Shown one piece after another: positions 54,039 to 63,780 of a DNA stretch of 64,000 nt. The notes below the pieces were generated by a model. That model saw only the letters and a program-made list of their open reading frames with translations, had not been told where the DNA came from and did no database searches. The stretch lies in contig NZ_CP025025.1 in assembly GCF_002874535.1 (NCBI RefSeq), positions 1,721,526 through 1,785,525 of the forward strand, written 5' to 3'. The position numbers and the translations under genes were made by a program. Within the stretch, counting starts at the first letter, position 1. Each line of letters opens with the position of its first letter. Source of the DNA: Mesobacillus jeotgali (GTDB lineage: Bacteria; Bacillota; Bacilli; Bacillales; Cytobacillaceae).

Positions 54039-54316
54039 GTGTGTCTAGATAGTATATTTACTGGGTGGGGACAGGTCACTCACTAAAGTTTTTTACCTCA
54101 GGGATTCAATTAGCAAAGGAACAATCTAATCAGAAAAAGATTTAGATTAAGATTTTCTAATTAGAAATGAGAATTGAAAGTCTCCTTTAGAACCACATTT
54201 AAAATTTATATTTCGAATAACGAATCTTTTTCCTGAAATTAAAAGGAGATTGTCCCACTTTGTCGAAATAGTTTCTTTACACGAAATTTTTCACTACATA
54301 AGGAGGATTCTTTCCC

Positions 54317-56011
54317 ATGCAGTTTAACGATTATCCATATACAAGACCAAATATTGAAGAGGTGGAGGGGAACTTTATTCAATTGCTAGAGAGGTTCGAA
54401 TCTGCTGAGTCTTTTGAGGTTCAGGACCGGGTAATGAAAGAGATCAATGAGTTGCGCTCTGAGTTTGAAAGCATGAGGCAGATTGTTCAAGTCCGTCAGA
54501 CGATTGATACTACGGATGAGTTCTATAAGAAAGAGAAGGATTTTTTCAATGAAGTGGGACCAGCCTACAAGGGTCTTATCACAAAATATTACGAGGCACT
54601 TACAGGTTCTAAATTCCGCTCTCAGTTAGAAGAAAAGTGGGGCAAACAGCTATTCTTATTAGCTGACAGTCAATTAAAGACGTTCTCTCCTGATGTGTTG
54701 AAAGACATGCAGGAAGAAAACAAACTAGTTAGTGAGTATGTTGATTTACTTGCTTCAGCTAAAATCCCGTTTGATGGAGATGTAAAAAATCTTGCTCAGT
54801 TAGTTCCTTATCAACAATCTCCTGACCGTACCATTAGGAAGGAATCCAATGAAGCGAAGTACAACTTTTTCGTTGAGCATGCGGATCAATTAGATGATTT
54901 ATACGATAAGCTAGTAAAAATACGTACTAGTATTGCTAAGAAGCTAGGATTCTCTTCTTTTACAGAGTTAGCATATGCTCGGCTTTCTCGCACTGATTAT
55001 GATGCTGAAATGGTAGCAAAGTTCCGTGACCAGGTGAAGGAGTACATCGTTCCTTTAGCTACGAAGCTAAAACAAAGGCAGCAGGAACGTATTGGTGTTG
55101 AAACGTTTAAATATTACGATGACAGCTTCAGCTTTAAGACAGGAAATCCTGATCCTAAAGGAGATGCGGAGTGGATTGTCGATCAAGCGAAGAAAATGTA
55201 CGAGGAAATGTCTCCTGAAACGAATGAGTTTTACACTTATATGGTAGAAAACAACCTAATGGACCTATTAAGTAAAGCAGGTAAGGCTGGTGGTGGATAC
55301 TGCACCTATATTAGTAAACATAAGTCACCATACATTTTCGCAAACTTTAATGGAACAAAAGGCGATGTTCGTGTATTAAAGCATGAAGTAGGACATGCGT
55401 TCCAAGTATTTGAAAGTCGTGTGTTTGAAGTACCTGAGTACGGGTTCCCTACACTAGAAGCGTGTGAAATCCACTCGATGAGTATGGAATTCTTTGCTTG
55501 GCCTTGGATGGATCTTTTCTTCGAGGAAGATACGGATAAGTACAAGTTCTCTCATTTAAGTGAAGCGGTCTTGTTCATTCCTTATGGTGTAGCAGTCGAT
55601 GAATTCCAGCATTTTGTGTATGCCAACCCGGAAGCAACTCCAACTGAGCGCAAGCTAGCTTGGAGAGAAATCGAGAAGAAGTATCTGCCACACCGCGATT
55701 ATGAAGGGAATGACTTCCTAGAAAACGGTGGTTTCTGGCAGCAGCAGGGACATATTTACAAGGTTCCTTTCTACTATATTGATTACACACTAGCTCAAAT
55801 TTGTGCGTTGCAATTCTGGAAACGTACGCAGGAAAATACAGAGGATGCGTGGAAAGATTACCTGCACCTATGTAAGCAAGGTGGAAGCCAATCATTCACA
55901 GAGCTTGTCAAAGAAGCGAACTTAATTTCTCCATTTGAAGATGGATGTGTGAAATCTGTGATTGATGAGATTGAAGCATATTTGAATACAGTTGATGATC
56001 AGGCTCTTTAA
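54317..56011 (+). CDS. M3 family oligoendopeptidase
   Basis: 564 residues, the typical size of short M3 (PepF/thimet-like) peptidases. The zinc motif HEVGHAFQ (His356, Glu357, His360) is followed by LEACEIHSMSMEFFAWPW, supplying the third ligand Glu. C-terminal YIDYTLAQICALQFW is also usual. It degrades oligopeptides in the cytosol. AAGGAGGA precedes the ATG. The 279 bases before it hold no gene. Confidence 0.93.
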   Translation: MQFNDYPYTRPNIEEVEGNFIQLLERFESAESFEVQDRVMKEINELRSEFESMRQIVQVRQTIDTTDEFYKKEKDFFNEVGPAYKGLITKYYEALTGSKFRSQLEEKWGKQLFLLADSQLKTFSPDVLKDMQEENKLVSEYVDLLASAKIPFDGDVKNLAQLVPYQQSPDRTIRKESNEAKYNFFVEHADQLDDLYDKLVKIRTSIAKKLGFSSFTELAYARLSRTDYDAEMVAKFRDQVKEYIVPLATKLKQRQQERIGVETFKYYDDSFSFKTGNPDPKGDAEWIVDQAKKMYEEMSPETNEFYTYMVENNLMDLLSKAGKAGGGYCTYISKHKSPYIFANFNGTKGDVRVLKHEVGHAFQVFESRVFEVPEYGFPTLEACEIHSMSMEFFAWPWMDLFFEEDTDKYKFSHLSEAVLFIPYGVAVDEFQHFVYANPEATPTERKLAWREIEKKYLPHRDYEGNDFLENGGFWQQQGHIYKVPFYYIDYTLAQICALQFWKRTQENTEDAWKDYLHLCKQGGSQSFTELVKEANLISPFEDGCVKSVIDEIEAYLNTVDDQAL

Positions 56012-56092
56012 TGCAGATGCTATCAAACTTCAAAACAGCTTGGAATATCACTTTGGATGTTTCTTGATTAGTTGATTTCATGTATTTTACCT

Positions 56093-56138
56093 GAAGCTTC
56101 TCATAAGGTGAGCAACCTAAAGGGAAGCTTCTTTTTTT
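56093..56138 (+). terminator. Terminator after the M3 peptidase gene
   Basis: GAAGCTTC pairs with GAAGCTTC across an inner AGG/CCT stem, followed by TTTTTTTATT. Confidence 0.7.
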
Positions 56139-56217
56139 ATTGTTGCCATGCCGAGGGAAAAACGAATTAAAATAAAAAGACGAACAATACAACTCTTGTT
56201 CGTCTAAAGTGTAATCT

Positions 56218-57210
56218 TCAACCTTGAATTTTAGAATTTTGATTTCTGCCTGTCTTTGCAACTCTCATCGTTTCTTTAATATATTCCGCTGATTGATGCA
56301 GCCATTCAAGTTCTTGGGGGTCGAGAGCAATTTCTAATTGTTTTTCTACGCCATTTCTCCCGATGATACATGGCATACTTAATGCAACATCTCTATCATA
56401 TCCATATTGTCCGTGTAATGTTGTGGATACCGGATAAACACTGCGTTCATCCAGCATAACCGCCTTTGCTAGTGTAATAGCAGCTTGGGCAACACCTGCG
56501 TTTGTCCACCCTTTTCCATTTAAAACATCAAAGGCTGCCTTTACAACTTGTTTTTTCAAACCGTCCCGACTTAATGGTTCTTTCCCTTGAAGAACTTTGT
56601 CCAATTCTTTTTCACCAAATCCTTGCAAACTTAAGCGGCTTAATACTGGGAAAGCTGTATGCCCGTGTTCGCCCATCATATAACCTGTTACACTTTTTGG
56701 ATCAATGTCATAATTAGAAGCAATTATTTTACGAAGTCGTGCAGAATCGAGCATAGTTCCTGTTCCGAATATGCGTCCCTTCGGATAGTCGAATTCATTT
56801 TCTGCTATGTACACCATGGTATCTAACGGATTTGTTATTAGAATAATGATTGCATCTTTCGTATATTTAGTAATTCCAGTCATAACTTCACGAATTACCT
56901 CAGAATTGACTACAGCTAATTGTGCCCTGTCCGGCATCGCATCTTCATCACTTTTTATCATGCTGGGACCAGCAGCACAGATAATCACATCTGCATCCAT
57001 ACATTCGGAATAATCTCCAGCATGTACCGTTGTATTTGACATATATGTTAGAGCGGTTGCATGTTCTTGATCAAGAGCTTCGCCGTAAGCAACATCTTTA
57101 TCTGTATCAATGACAGCTATTTCTGCAAAAAGTCCTAATTTCATGGCATCTGCCAGAACATAAGAACCAACATGGCCTACTCCTACAACAACTAACTTAT
57201 TTCTTTTCAT
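56218..57210 (-). CDS. Lactate / 2-hydroxyacid dehydrogenase family enzyme
   Basis: 330 residues of the LDH/MDH superfamily. NAD loop VVVGVGHVGSYV, ITNPLDTMVYIA, substrate Arg in GTGTMLDSARLRK and catalytic His in MGEHGHTAFPVLS. The coenzyme-proximal loop AAGPSMIKSDEDAMPDRAQL is longer than in LDH and more like L-2-hydroxyisocaproate dehydrogenase. The residue after GEHG is His where LDH has Asp. A bulky 2-keto acid may be the substrate; this is inference. Confidence 0.8.
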   Translation of the reverse strand: MKRNKLVVVGVGHVGSYVLADAMKLGLFAEIAVIDTDKDVAYGEALDQEHATALTYMSNTTVHAGDYSECMDADVIICAAGPSMIKSDEDAMPDRAQLAVVNSEVIREVMTGITKYTKDAIIILITNPLDTMVYIAENEFDYPKGRIFGTGTMLDSARLRKIIASNYDIDPKSVTGYMMGEHGHTAFPVLSRLSLQGFGEKELDKVLQGKEPLSRDGLKKQVVKAAFDVLNGKGWTNAGVAQAAITLAKAVMLDERSVYPVSTTLHGQYGYDRDVALSMPCIIGRNGVEKQLEIALDPQELEWLHQSAEYIKETMRVAKTGRNQNSKIQG

Positions 57211-57499
57211 GGTTTACCCCCTAACCAATTGATATATATAATTTAACACAATTAAGAAAATAATGAATATTTAAATTATTTTTTTGAGCTGTTTGTATAG
57301 TCTGTATAAATGGGGTAGTCAGAGAAGATGAAATTTATTTGTTTGCATAAGTAGTTCTTTCAAGTAAGACATAGAAATACGAATCGTGATTACTGTAAAC
57401 CAATATTGTGACGTTTTCTCCATACATACGTCTATTTATTAAAGGATGCGATTTTTTTTTCCAAAGTAGGCGAAATTATTGAATGGATGTGAGGGTCAA

Positions 57500-58594
57500 A
57501 TGAAAAGCATGATAAAATTGCTTTATTATTTTATTTTAATGCTTTTGCTAGCTTCCTGTAATACGCAAGTTACCGAAAATGGCAATGGAGAATCTCGATC
57601 ACCAGGTAAACCTAATGTAAAAGGTGTGGATGATGTTGATGTTTTGAATACACACGGAGGCATTGAAGGGATAGAAAGGATGCAGCGTTTCTATGAAGAT
57701 ATGAAGAGTGGTGTGCAATCTGATTTACGTATCGTCTTCTACACGATTGAAGGGGATCCAATTGTAAAGGATTTGAAATACGATGGCGAATCTCTTGAGG
57801 TGAAGAATGATTCTTCCCGTGATGCATATGGTAGTGGAGAAATACGAACGATTCGATGTGGCCAATTGATTGAAGAAGTGAATCCTACGAATACCTCTTA
57901 CATAGCCACCGATTGCAAGGATTTGCCATACGAGATGGATGAGATTTTAAAAATTGAATACAACATGAGTCAACAGGATCTGTTTGAAATCGAACTAAAG
58001 TATGGAGAGAACTTAGAGAGCGAAATCAATACGAAATCCGGAGAGATCAAAAAAGAAAATGGTAAGACTGAACCGTTTTATATGACGGAAAATGTGAAGC
58101 AAGAGCTGTATAAAAGGCTAGTATTTGCAAATTATTTGGATGAAAAAGAGATCGGTGCACGATGTGATCGACCTAACGCCATTGAGTACAATTTAAAGGT
58201 GTATATCAATGGAGCAAACAAGGAAATTAACTGGAAGGATTGTGACGAGAGCCCGGACGGAGTGAAGTTTACAAAGATTGCAAAGTACATCATTGAGGAA
58301 TCTGAGAAGATACAACCGGAAAAACCAGAAGTAATCGTTCAAGGCTATGTGCTCGAACGGAAAAACAACACTCTGTTAATAGTGGAAGAATTAAACAAGC
58401 TTGAATATGAATGGATGAAAGATGAAATAAAGCAGATGGACATGAATTCATTTATATTTGATTTTACCGAACTAGAAGGAGTTTCTATTGAAGAGTTCCA
58501 ACTTGGTGATAAAATCCGAGCAACGATAGACGGCAGTATAATCGGGTCAAAGCCAGGAAGAGCCAAAGTGAAAGAAATTAAAAAAATGGATTAG
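57500..58594 (+). CDS. Lipoprotein with DUF4362 and DUF3221 domains
   Basis: 364 residues from the ATG behind GAGGG. Signal peptide with lipobox LLLASC, so it is a surface lipoprotein. The N-terminal half (DVLNTHGGIEGIERMQRFYEDM...GEIRTIRCGQL) fits DUF4362. The C-terminal end (VIVQGYVLERKNNTLLIVEE...FQLGDKIRATIDG) fits DUF3221. Both are Bacillus extracytoplasmic domains of unknown role. Confidence 0.85.
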   Translation: MKSMIKLLYYFILMLLLASCNTQVTENGNGESRSPGKPNVKGVDDVDVLNTHGGIEGIERMQRFYEDMKSGVQSDLRIVFYTIEGDPIVKDLKYDGESLEVKNDSSRDAYGSGEIRTIRCGQLIEEVNPTNTSYIATDCKDLPYEMDEILKIEYNMSQQDLFEIELKYGENLESEINTKSGEIKKENGKTEPFYMTENVKQELYKRLVFANYLDEKEIGARCDRPNAIEYNLKVYINGANKEINWKDCDESPDGVKFTKIAKYIIEESEKIQPEKPEVIVQGYVLERKNNTLLIVEELNKLEYEWMKDEIKQMDMNSFIFDFTELEGVSIEEFQLGDKIRATIDGSIIGSKPGRAKVKEIKKMD

Positions 58595-58665
58595 TGGAAA
58601 TGCAATGTTAGGGTTGTATCATTTAAATAGGTTTTGTTTTAGACTTTGGATTTAATAGACTAATT

Positions 58666-58702
58666 AAATGCCTTGCTCCCGCCACGGAGCAAGGCATTTT
58701 TC
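58666..58702. terminator. Bidirectional terminator
   Basis: AAATGCCTTGCTCC and GGAGCAAGGCATTT, six-base loop, then TT; strong stem serving the lipoprotein gene and the convergent LCP gene. Confidence 0.88.
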
Positions 58703-58711
58703 AATGGAAAA

Positions 58712-59641
58712 CTAATTTAAATCACTTTCCAAAAAATCTTCAAGAGCATCCATATTCTGATCCAAATCCACTTCCAACACCTCACCAATCCCTTCATAAG
58801 ATTCATTCTTAAAGCTGCCATCTTCCGGAATCCGTATGGTTTGCATTTCTCCGCCTTGATTAGTCAATACGTCTTTTCCGATGGCTAAAAGGGTAGGGGA
58901 GTCGATATTCGTATCAATGTGAGTATGTAAAAGATCCAGCATTTCTGGTAGCTTGGTGACGCTGTTAAGACTTACGGCTTCGTCTTTTAATTTGGAAATC
59001 ACTTCTTGCTGTCGCTGGACTCGTCCGAAATCGCTTAACCGGTCCTGGCGGAAGCGGACGTATCCTAGTAGTTCCTTTCCATGCAGCTTGTGGGTTCCTT
59101 TTTCCAAAGTCATACCTATTCCATCGGACATTTCATAAGGTATGTCTACTTCTATGCCTTCGGGAACAAGAATGTCGACTGCTTTTTCGAAGCCTTTAAA
59201 ATCAACGATGGCATAATGATGGATGTCTAACCCGAAATTCAACTTTATCGTTTTCCTCAGTAATTCGGTTCCACCAATGGAGTATGCCGCATTTAATTTT
59301 TGCTTTCCGTGATCAGGGATGGAGACGTACATATCCCGCATAAATGAAACTAGTTTTACATTGTTAGATTGAGGGTTGTAATGTGCAACCATTATTGTAT
59401 CCGTTCGTGCTCCTTGTTCCCCGCGTGAGTCGCTCCCCAGTAACAGAACATTCACTTCCTCTGTAGTATCCTTCTCTCCTTGAAACGTATCTGCTTCTGC
59501 TTTTTTAAATGGTTGATTTATTGCTTTATAAGTTCCTTCTATGTACTGAAATATGGTAACCAGACCAACCACAAAGATCCCAATTACCATCAGGGCCACA
59601 AATACTCTTGGCCATCTCACTTTTCTTCTTCTTACTGCCAT
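58712..59641 (-). CDS. LCP (LytR-CpsA-Psr) family wall polymer transferase
   Basis: 309 residues. N-terminal membrane anchor (VFVALMVIGIFVVGLVTIFQYI), then the LCP core: NVLLLGSDSRGEQGARTDTIMVAHYNP, VSFMRDMYVSIP, LNAAYSIGG and GYVRFRQDRLSDFGRVQRQQE with the Arg residues that hold the polyprenyl phosphate. It attaches wall teichoic acid or similar polymers to peptidoglycan. Confidence 0.93.
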   Translation of the reverse strand: MAVRRRKVRWPRVFVALMVIGIFVVGLVTIFQYIEGTYKAINQPFKKAEADTFQGEKDTTEEVNVLLLGSDSRGEQGARTDTIMVAHYNPQSNNVKLVSFMRDMYVSIPDHGKQKLNAAYSIGGTELLRKTIKLNFGLDIHHYAIVDFKGFEKAVDILVPEGIEVDIPYEMSDGIGMTLEKGTHKLHGKELLGYVRFRQDRLSDFGRVQRQQEVISKLKDEAVSLNSVTKLPEMLDLLHTHIDTNIDSPTLLAIGKDVLTNQGGEMQTIRIPEDGSFKNESYEGIGEVLEVDLDQNMDALEDFLESDLN

Positions 59642-59771
59642 TTTACCACCACCAAAACCTATTCCATCTTTATAGTGAAGTAGTCATTATCCCATAGTTA
59701 GATTTCATTTAGTGTGTGATTTGATTACATTTGTTTAAAAATCTGCTGACAGATGGATTTGGTGATGTAAT

Positions 59772-59804
59772 AAAAAAACCGCACGGTGATGTTCTCCGGG
59801 CGGA
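59772..59804 (-). terminator. Terminator after the DUF3891 gene
   Basis: On the minus strand CCGCCCGG and CCGTGCGG with seven T after the stem. Confidence 0.75.
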
Positions 59805-59807
59805 TGT

Positions 59808-60563
59808 TTAGACAAATGTAACTTCTCTCCAACAAACTGGACTATCTTGATAAGCTGCAGCCAATCCAATTTCTTTGATGAGTTCCTTATCAACAGCTTT
59901 ATATGGTAGTCTGACAAGGAGTTTATTTATGAAGGGTGAAACTGAAAGAGAAACTGTTTGTAGATCAAGCCACTCTGCATGGATGGTTTGGTCATTAGCG
60001 AACGAAAATTTCTGTGGAAAGCCTTCTCGGTAAAAATAATGCTCTTGCGATTTTGGTGTTCCTGGATCATTCAGACAAATATACAATGATAGATTGTCGC
60101 AGAATTTTAATAGATTTAAATGGAAGGACAACAACTCGTCTTTTTCGATTCCTAATTCCTTCAGCAGCTTCTGCTGTCTTTGTTTTTCCGCGACCCAAAA
60201 ATTCTTCCCGATCGTGCTTGTTGCATCCTTCAGGAATGAAGCGTAGTGAAGGCTGCAGAGCAGGCCGGCGTATGGATCCATTTGGACGATTTCTTCGATT
60301 CCTTTTGTATAAAAGGCTAGCTTCGGGCTTCCTGGGTAATCCATAAAGGAGTAGGGCTGCTGAGTTTGTTTATTCCATAAAGGTTCCTCGTCTGGTTCAA
60401 TCCAGCACCTGTCGTGTTCCCGTACAGCAAGTACAACTGAATCTTTCTTGTCTATTCCGAGAAAATATTCATCTCTCCAACATTCTGCAGCATCCCGTGA
60501 AACCTTGGCATGGTCATGCTGAGCCACCATGACAAATTCATGTTCACGTTCATGGACAATCAT
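59808..60563 (-). CDS. DUF3891 family protein
   Basis: 251 residues. MVAQHDHAKVSRDAAECW, VLAVREHDRCWIEPDEEPLWN and CSLHYASFL match DUF3891, an all-helical soluble family with conserved His/Asp residues suggestive of metal binding. Function unknown. It has its own terminator. Confidence 0.85.
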   Translation of the reverse strand: MIVHEREHEFVMVAQHDHAKVSRDAAECWRDEYFLGIDKKDSVVLAVREHDRCWIEPDEEPLWNKQTQQPYSFMDYPGSPKLAFYTKGIEEIVQMDPYAGLLCSLHYASFLKDATSTIGKNFWVAEKQRQQKLLKELGIEKDELLSFHLNLLKFCDNLSLYICLNDPGTPKSQEHYFYREGFPQKFSFANDQTIHAEWLDLQTVSLSVSPFINKLLVRLPYKAVDKELIKEIGLAAAYQDSPVCWREVTFV

Positions 60564-60673
60564 ATTAATTCACCGCTTTCTATTATAGTCGGCTGGCTAC
60601 GTCCTAGAATTTAGTATTTTTAGTCACTCGTAAAAAATGTTATAATTTCTTGGTTAGGAAGTAGGTGTTAAGT

Positions 60674-60982
60674 ATGCAAAATACAGCTATCAGCCGGTTT
60701 CGTATGATGGGTTTGCTTGAAGGTGGATCCTTGTTGGTGCTTGTGTTCATCGCGATGCCGCTTAAATATTGGGCTGGTTTTCCCGAGGCTGTTCGGCTCG
60801 TAGGTTCCTTGCACGGTTTCTTATTTGTTCTATATGTGCTTATGATTATATATACGACATCTAAGGTCAGATGGTCGTTTTTATGGGCCGTCAGTGCGTT
60901 TGCAGTTGCGTTCATTCCTTTTGGCAACATGGTTTTAGATCGCTTTTTAGAGCGGACTTTTTCAGTAAAGGAAGTTTCATAA
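60674..60982 (+). CDS. DUF3817 family membrane protein
   Basis: 102 residues. FRMMGLLEGGSLLVLVFIAMPLKYW, VGSLHGFLFVLYVLMI and FIPFGNMVLDRFL are the three-helix DUF3817 pattern. GGAAGTAGG precedes the ATG at 60674. The next gene starts directly after its stop. Confidence 0.88.
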   Translation: MQNTAISRFRMMGLLEGGSLLVLVFIAMPLKYWAGFPEAVRLVGSLHGFLFVLYVLMIIYTTSKVRWSFLWAVSAFAVAFIPFGNMVLDRFLERTFSVKEVS

Positions 60983-61249
60983 ATGAATATGTTCCAAAAG
61001 CTTTTTTCCAAACAAAAGAAAGCAAAAATTGAATTCTGCCAGCGGAATTTGGAACAGTTTTTACAGGAAGAGAATTATCCTGACTACAATGAATTCTTAA
61101 GCCGGAAAAATGTAGAGTATAAGGAATTTGAATGCCAGAGCAGGTGCAAGGAATGCAGGATGTCTCCATATGCAATGGTCAATGGCGATTTTGTAACGTC
61201 AGAGAATTCTGATGCCTTGCTTAAGAAAATGGCTGAATATATAGACTGA
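60983..61249 (+). CDS. DUF1450 (YuzB-like) family protein
   Basis: 88 residues. IEFCQRNLEQFLQ, CQSRCKECRMSPYAMVNGDFV and LLKKMAEYI follow DUF1450, with four Cys that may bind metal or an Fe-S cluster. The start abuts the stop of the DUF3817 gene. A terminator follows. Confidence 0.82.
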   Translation: MNMFQKLFSKQKKAKIEFCQRNLEQFLQEENYPDYNEFLSRKNVEYKEFECQSRCKECRMSPYAMVNGDFVTSENSDALLKKMAEYID

Positions 61250-61276
61250 AAAAGCATCGATTACGATGCTTTTTTG
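61249..61276 (+). terminator. Terminator after the DUF1450 gene
   Basis: AAAAAGCATCG, ATTA, CGATGCTTTTTT. Confidence 0.85.
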
Positions 61277-61288
61277 CTTGCTCAAAAC

Positions 61289-61474
61289 TTATTGGCTATC
61301 AGATGGGCCATTTCCGCCCGGAAAAATGAAAGACTTGTCGTGCATGGCCTGATCCTGTTCAATTCGGTGATTTTCAGAATCAAGTTTTGGGTCACCTGTA
61401 CCTTTTTTTCTATCCATATATACAACAAGAGGAATCAATACAATTAACGGGGAAAACAATGCTAACCAAAGCAT
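61289..61474 (-). CDS. Small membrane protein, unknown
   Basis: 61 residues with one N-terminal helix (LWLALFSPLIVLIPLVVYM) and a charged, Gly/Pro-ending tail. GAAAGGAG precedes the ATG. It follows a second small membrane gene by 19 bases on the same strand, so they likely share a transcript. Family not recognised. Confidence 0.7.
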   Translation of the reverse strand: MLWLALFSPLIVLIPLVVYMDRKKGTGDPKLDSENHRIEQDQAMHDKSFIFPGGNGPSDSQ

Positions 61475-61493
61475 ATTTTATTTCTCCTTTCGT

Positions 61494-61649
61494 TTATAAC
61501 CAGTCAATGTACAGATTTAAAATAAAAATCACGATAACTACAAGAGAAATTATATTGATCAATAATGAATAACGATCTTTTTCAGCTTTCCTGCCAACTT
61601 CTTCACGGTATTTCTGTTGGATTTTTCTCTTGTGAAAGTCTAATTTCAT
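61494..61649 (-). CDS. Small tail-anchored membrane protein
   Basis: 51 residues. A basic N-terminal helix (LDFHKRKIQQKYREEVGRKA) precedes a C-terminal membrane segment (LINIISLVVIVIFILNLYI), a tail-anchor layout. AGGGGTC precedes the ATG. First gene of a two-gene minus-strand unit. Confidence 0.65.
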   Translation of the reverse strand: MKLDFHKRKIQQKYREEVGRKAEKDRYSLLINIISLVVIVIFILNLYIDWL

Positions 61650-61761
61650 AATGAAAGACCCCTAGTGGTTTTCTTTATTTTAACATAAATATCCAAATAT
61701 TGTTTTGAAGTCTTAAAATTCCTCACTGAAACATATTTGTGTAGAGAAGGAGTTGGTGAGA

Positions 61762-62115
61762 GTGAATGCCGATATGCAAAAAGCCAACCTGCTGGCGGAA
61801 AATATCAAGGGTTTTGCGGATTTCGTCCAGAAATGTTATAAAAGTAAGTCTGGATTAATTTTGAACCATGATAAGCTGTATCAAGTCAAGATGTGGGTGG
61901 AGGAGTATAAGTTTAATCAGCTTGCTGATGAGCTTGAGAGAATCAATATGTTTGAGTGGGATGAACAATATACATTATTGCTTGTAGAGCGGTATCGGAA
62001 AGGTATGCGAATCATTGAAGATTATGTGGAGCATAATCAGTCTGACTTATTTATTCTGACAGCAAGAATCCACACACTTAGAAATTTGAGTGAGCTTTTT
62101 TCGATAAGAAATTGA
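61762..62115 (+). CDS. Helical protein, unknown
   Basis: 117 residues from a GTG nine bases after GAAGGAG (a TTG at 61753 and GTG at 61756 are alternatives). Mostly helix with many charged and aromatic residues (YQVKMWVEEYKFNQLADELERINMFEWDEQYTLLLVERY). No membrane segment. Family not recognised. Confidence 0.7.
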   Translation: MNADMQKANLLAENIKGFADFVQKCYKSKSGLILNHDKLYQVKMWVEEYKFNQLADELERINMFEWDEQYTLLLVERYRKGMRIIEDYVEHNQSDLFILTARIHTLRNLSELFSIRN

Positions 62116-62325
62116 TTTTTGCTTTATAAAAAGAGATACATTTGATGTTAAATTTGTAACAAAGGTTACGATTAACCCTTATTTCGTAATAATAAATACA
62201 GTTTTTACCCTTGTTGGTATGAAGTTTAAAATTAACCCAGTCATTAACTAGTGTGATAAGATTGTAAACCTGTTAGCCTAATATAGGGCCTGTTCAGTCT
62301 AATAAACAAAAACAGGAGGTTTACA

Positions 62326-62838
62326 ATGAAAAAAATTATTATGTTAGTTGCCATACTTACTTTAGTGATTGGTTCATATACAGTTTATGCTGAAACGACG
62401 AAGAGCAATCAGGATGCGGAAACATTGAAAACTAAGAAAGTGGATGTTGATACGAAGGAATCTTCAGTTACCGACAAACGCTTCATTAAAGAAGAAGAAG
62501 TAAAGCTTCTTGCCCGCCTGGTCCATGCGGAAGCAAAAGGTGAGCCTTATGAAGGCAAAGTTGCAGTTGCCGAAGTCGTGCTGAACCGTGTAGAGCACGA
62601 ACAATTTCCTGATACAGTAAAAGAAGTCATTTATCAAAGAAATGCATTCCAGCCGGTCCAGAATGGTGCGATCAATAAACCGGCAGGTGAAGAAGCAATC
62701 AAAGCAGTTGAAGATGCCCTTGAAAATGAAAATAAAATTGATTGTCTTTATTTCTATAATCCAGAGACTGCGACAAGCCAGTGGATCTTCACTAGAGATG
62801 TCGTTAAAACAATCGGCAAACATGCATTTGCTATCTAA
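62326..62838 (+). CDS. SleB/CwlJ-type cell wall hydrolase
   Basis: 170 residues. Signal peptide (MKKIIMLVAILTLVIGSYTVYAET), a polar linker, then the Hydrolase_2 core: VKLLARLVHAEAKGEPYEGKVAVAEVVLNRV, with the catalytic Glu in HAEAKGEP, FPDTVKEVIYQRNAFQPV and YFYNPETATSQWI. It cuts peptidoglycan, possibly in spore germination or growth (YkvT-like). CAGGAGG precedes the ATG. Confidence 0.88.
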   Translation: MKKIIMLVAILTLVIGSYTVYAETTKSNQDAETLKTKKVDVDTKESSVTDKRFIKEEEVKLLARLVHAEAKGEPYEGKVAVAEVVLNRVEHEQFPDTVKEVIYQRNAFQPVQNGAINKPAGEEAIKAVEDALENENKIDCLYFYNPETATSQWIFTRDVVKTIGKHAFAI

Positions 62839-62873
62839 AAGCGCGTACAGCATATAAAGCTGCGCGCTTTTTT
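62837..62873 (+). terminator. Terminator after the cell wall hydrolase gene
   Basis: AAAAGCGCG and CGCGCTTTT arms around a loop containing CAGC/GCTG, followed by TT. Confidence 0.8.
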
Positions 62874-62988
62874 GCGTATAATGCGGCAAAAGTCAACATT
62901 CAGCACATCGCCACAGTATTATCATTTTTATTCCCTTCGAAATTATTATAAAATAAAGCTTACCAATTAGTGGAACGAGGGTGGTCAG

Positions 62989-63768
62989 GTGAAAAAGTAT
63001 TCGGTTAGATTAACACTGGTATTTTCAGTGCTTTCATTGATATTGATGCTATCTGGTCTTGGATGGACAATTCAAAATCAATTTTTCAGCAAAGGAACAT
63101 CTGGAGCAATTGAAGAGAAAGAGCCAGTAGAAGTAGATAAGGATAAAGAAGGCAAGGTGGTTGTGGCTCTTGGTGATTCGCTGACTCGCGGAACCGGGGA
63201 TGATACAGGAAAAGGCTATATCGGCTATCTGGTTGATGAGCTTGAAGAGAAGTCTAAAGAAAAAATCACAATACATAACTTCGGGGTTAAAGGATACCGC
63301 TCGAATCAGCTGTTGGATCAGTTGAAGCAAGGGGAAATCCAGAGGAAGATCCAGAGTGCTGACTACATCTTGATTACGATTGGCGGCAATGATTTGTTCC
63401 AGAGCGGACAAACATTCTTGAAAATGGATGAACAGCAAATAGCTCAGGCAAAGGATAGTTATTTAAAAAACCTTGAAGCTATTTTAAAAGAAGTGCGGAC
63501 TATGAATGATACGGCGGTTGTTTTTCATATTGGCCTGTATAATCCGTTCATTGACTTAAATGATTCCGAGCTGACAACTAAAATCGTCCGTGATTGGAAT
63601 TATGAAGCGAATCAGCTGCTTGACCAGAATGAAAAGGCGGTTTATGTGCCGACGTTCGACTTATTCCAGCTAAGTGTCAACGATTATTTGTATACAGATA
63701 AATTCCACCCTAACGCTGAAGGCTACAGGCTGATCGCGGAACGGGTCGCTTCATTGATTACATGGTAA
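62989..63768 (+). CDS. SGNH/GDSL family lipase-esterase
   Basis: 259 residues from a GTG behind GAGGGTGG. An N-terminal hydrophobic segment serves as signal or anchor, then block I ALGDSLTRGTGDD with the nucleophile Ser, block III TIGGNDLF and block V DKFHPNAEGY with Asp and His. An extracellular lysophospholipase-like esterase (YpmR type) is likely. The ABC ATPase gene starts 12 bases on. Confidence 0.9.
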   Translation: MKKYSVRLTLVFSVLSLILMLSGLGWTIQNQFFSKGTSGAIEEKEPVEVDKDKEGKVVVALGDSLTRGTGDDTGKGYIGYLVDELEEKSKEKITIHNFGVKGYRSNQLLDQLKQGEIQRKIQSADYILITIGGNDLFQSGQTFLKMDEQQIAQAKDSYLKNLEAILKEVRTMNDTAVVFHIGLYNPFIDLNDSELTTKIVRDWNYEANQLLDQNEKAVYVPTFDLFQLSVNDYLYTDKFHPNAEGYRLIAERVASLITW

Positions 63769-63780
63769 GGGGGGAGAAGG

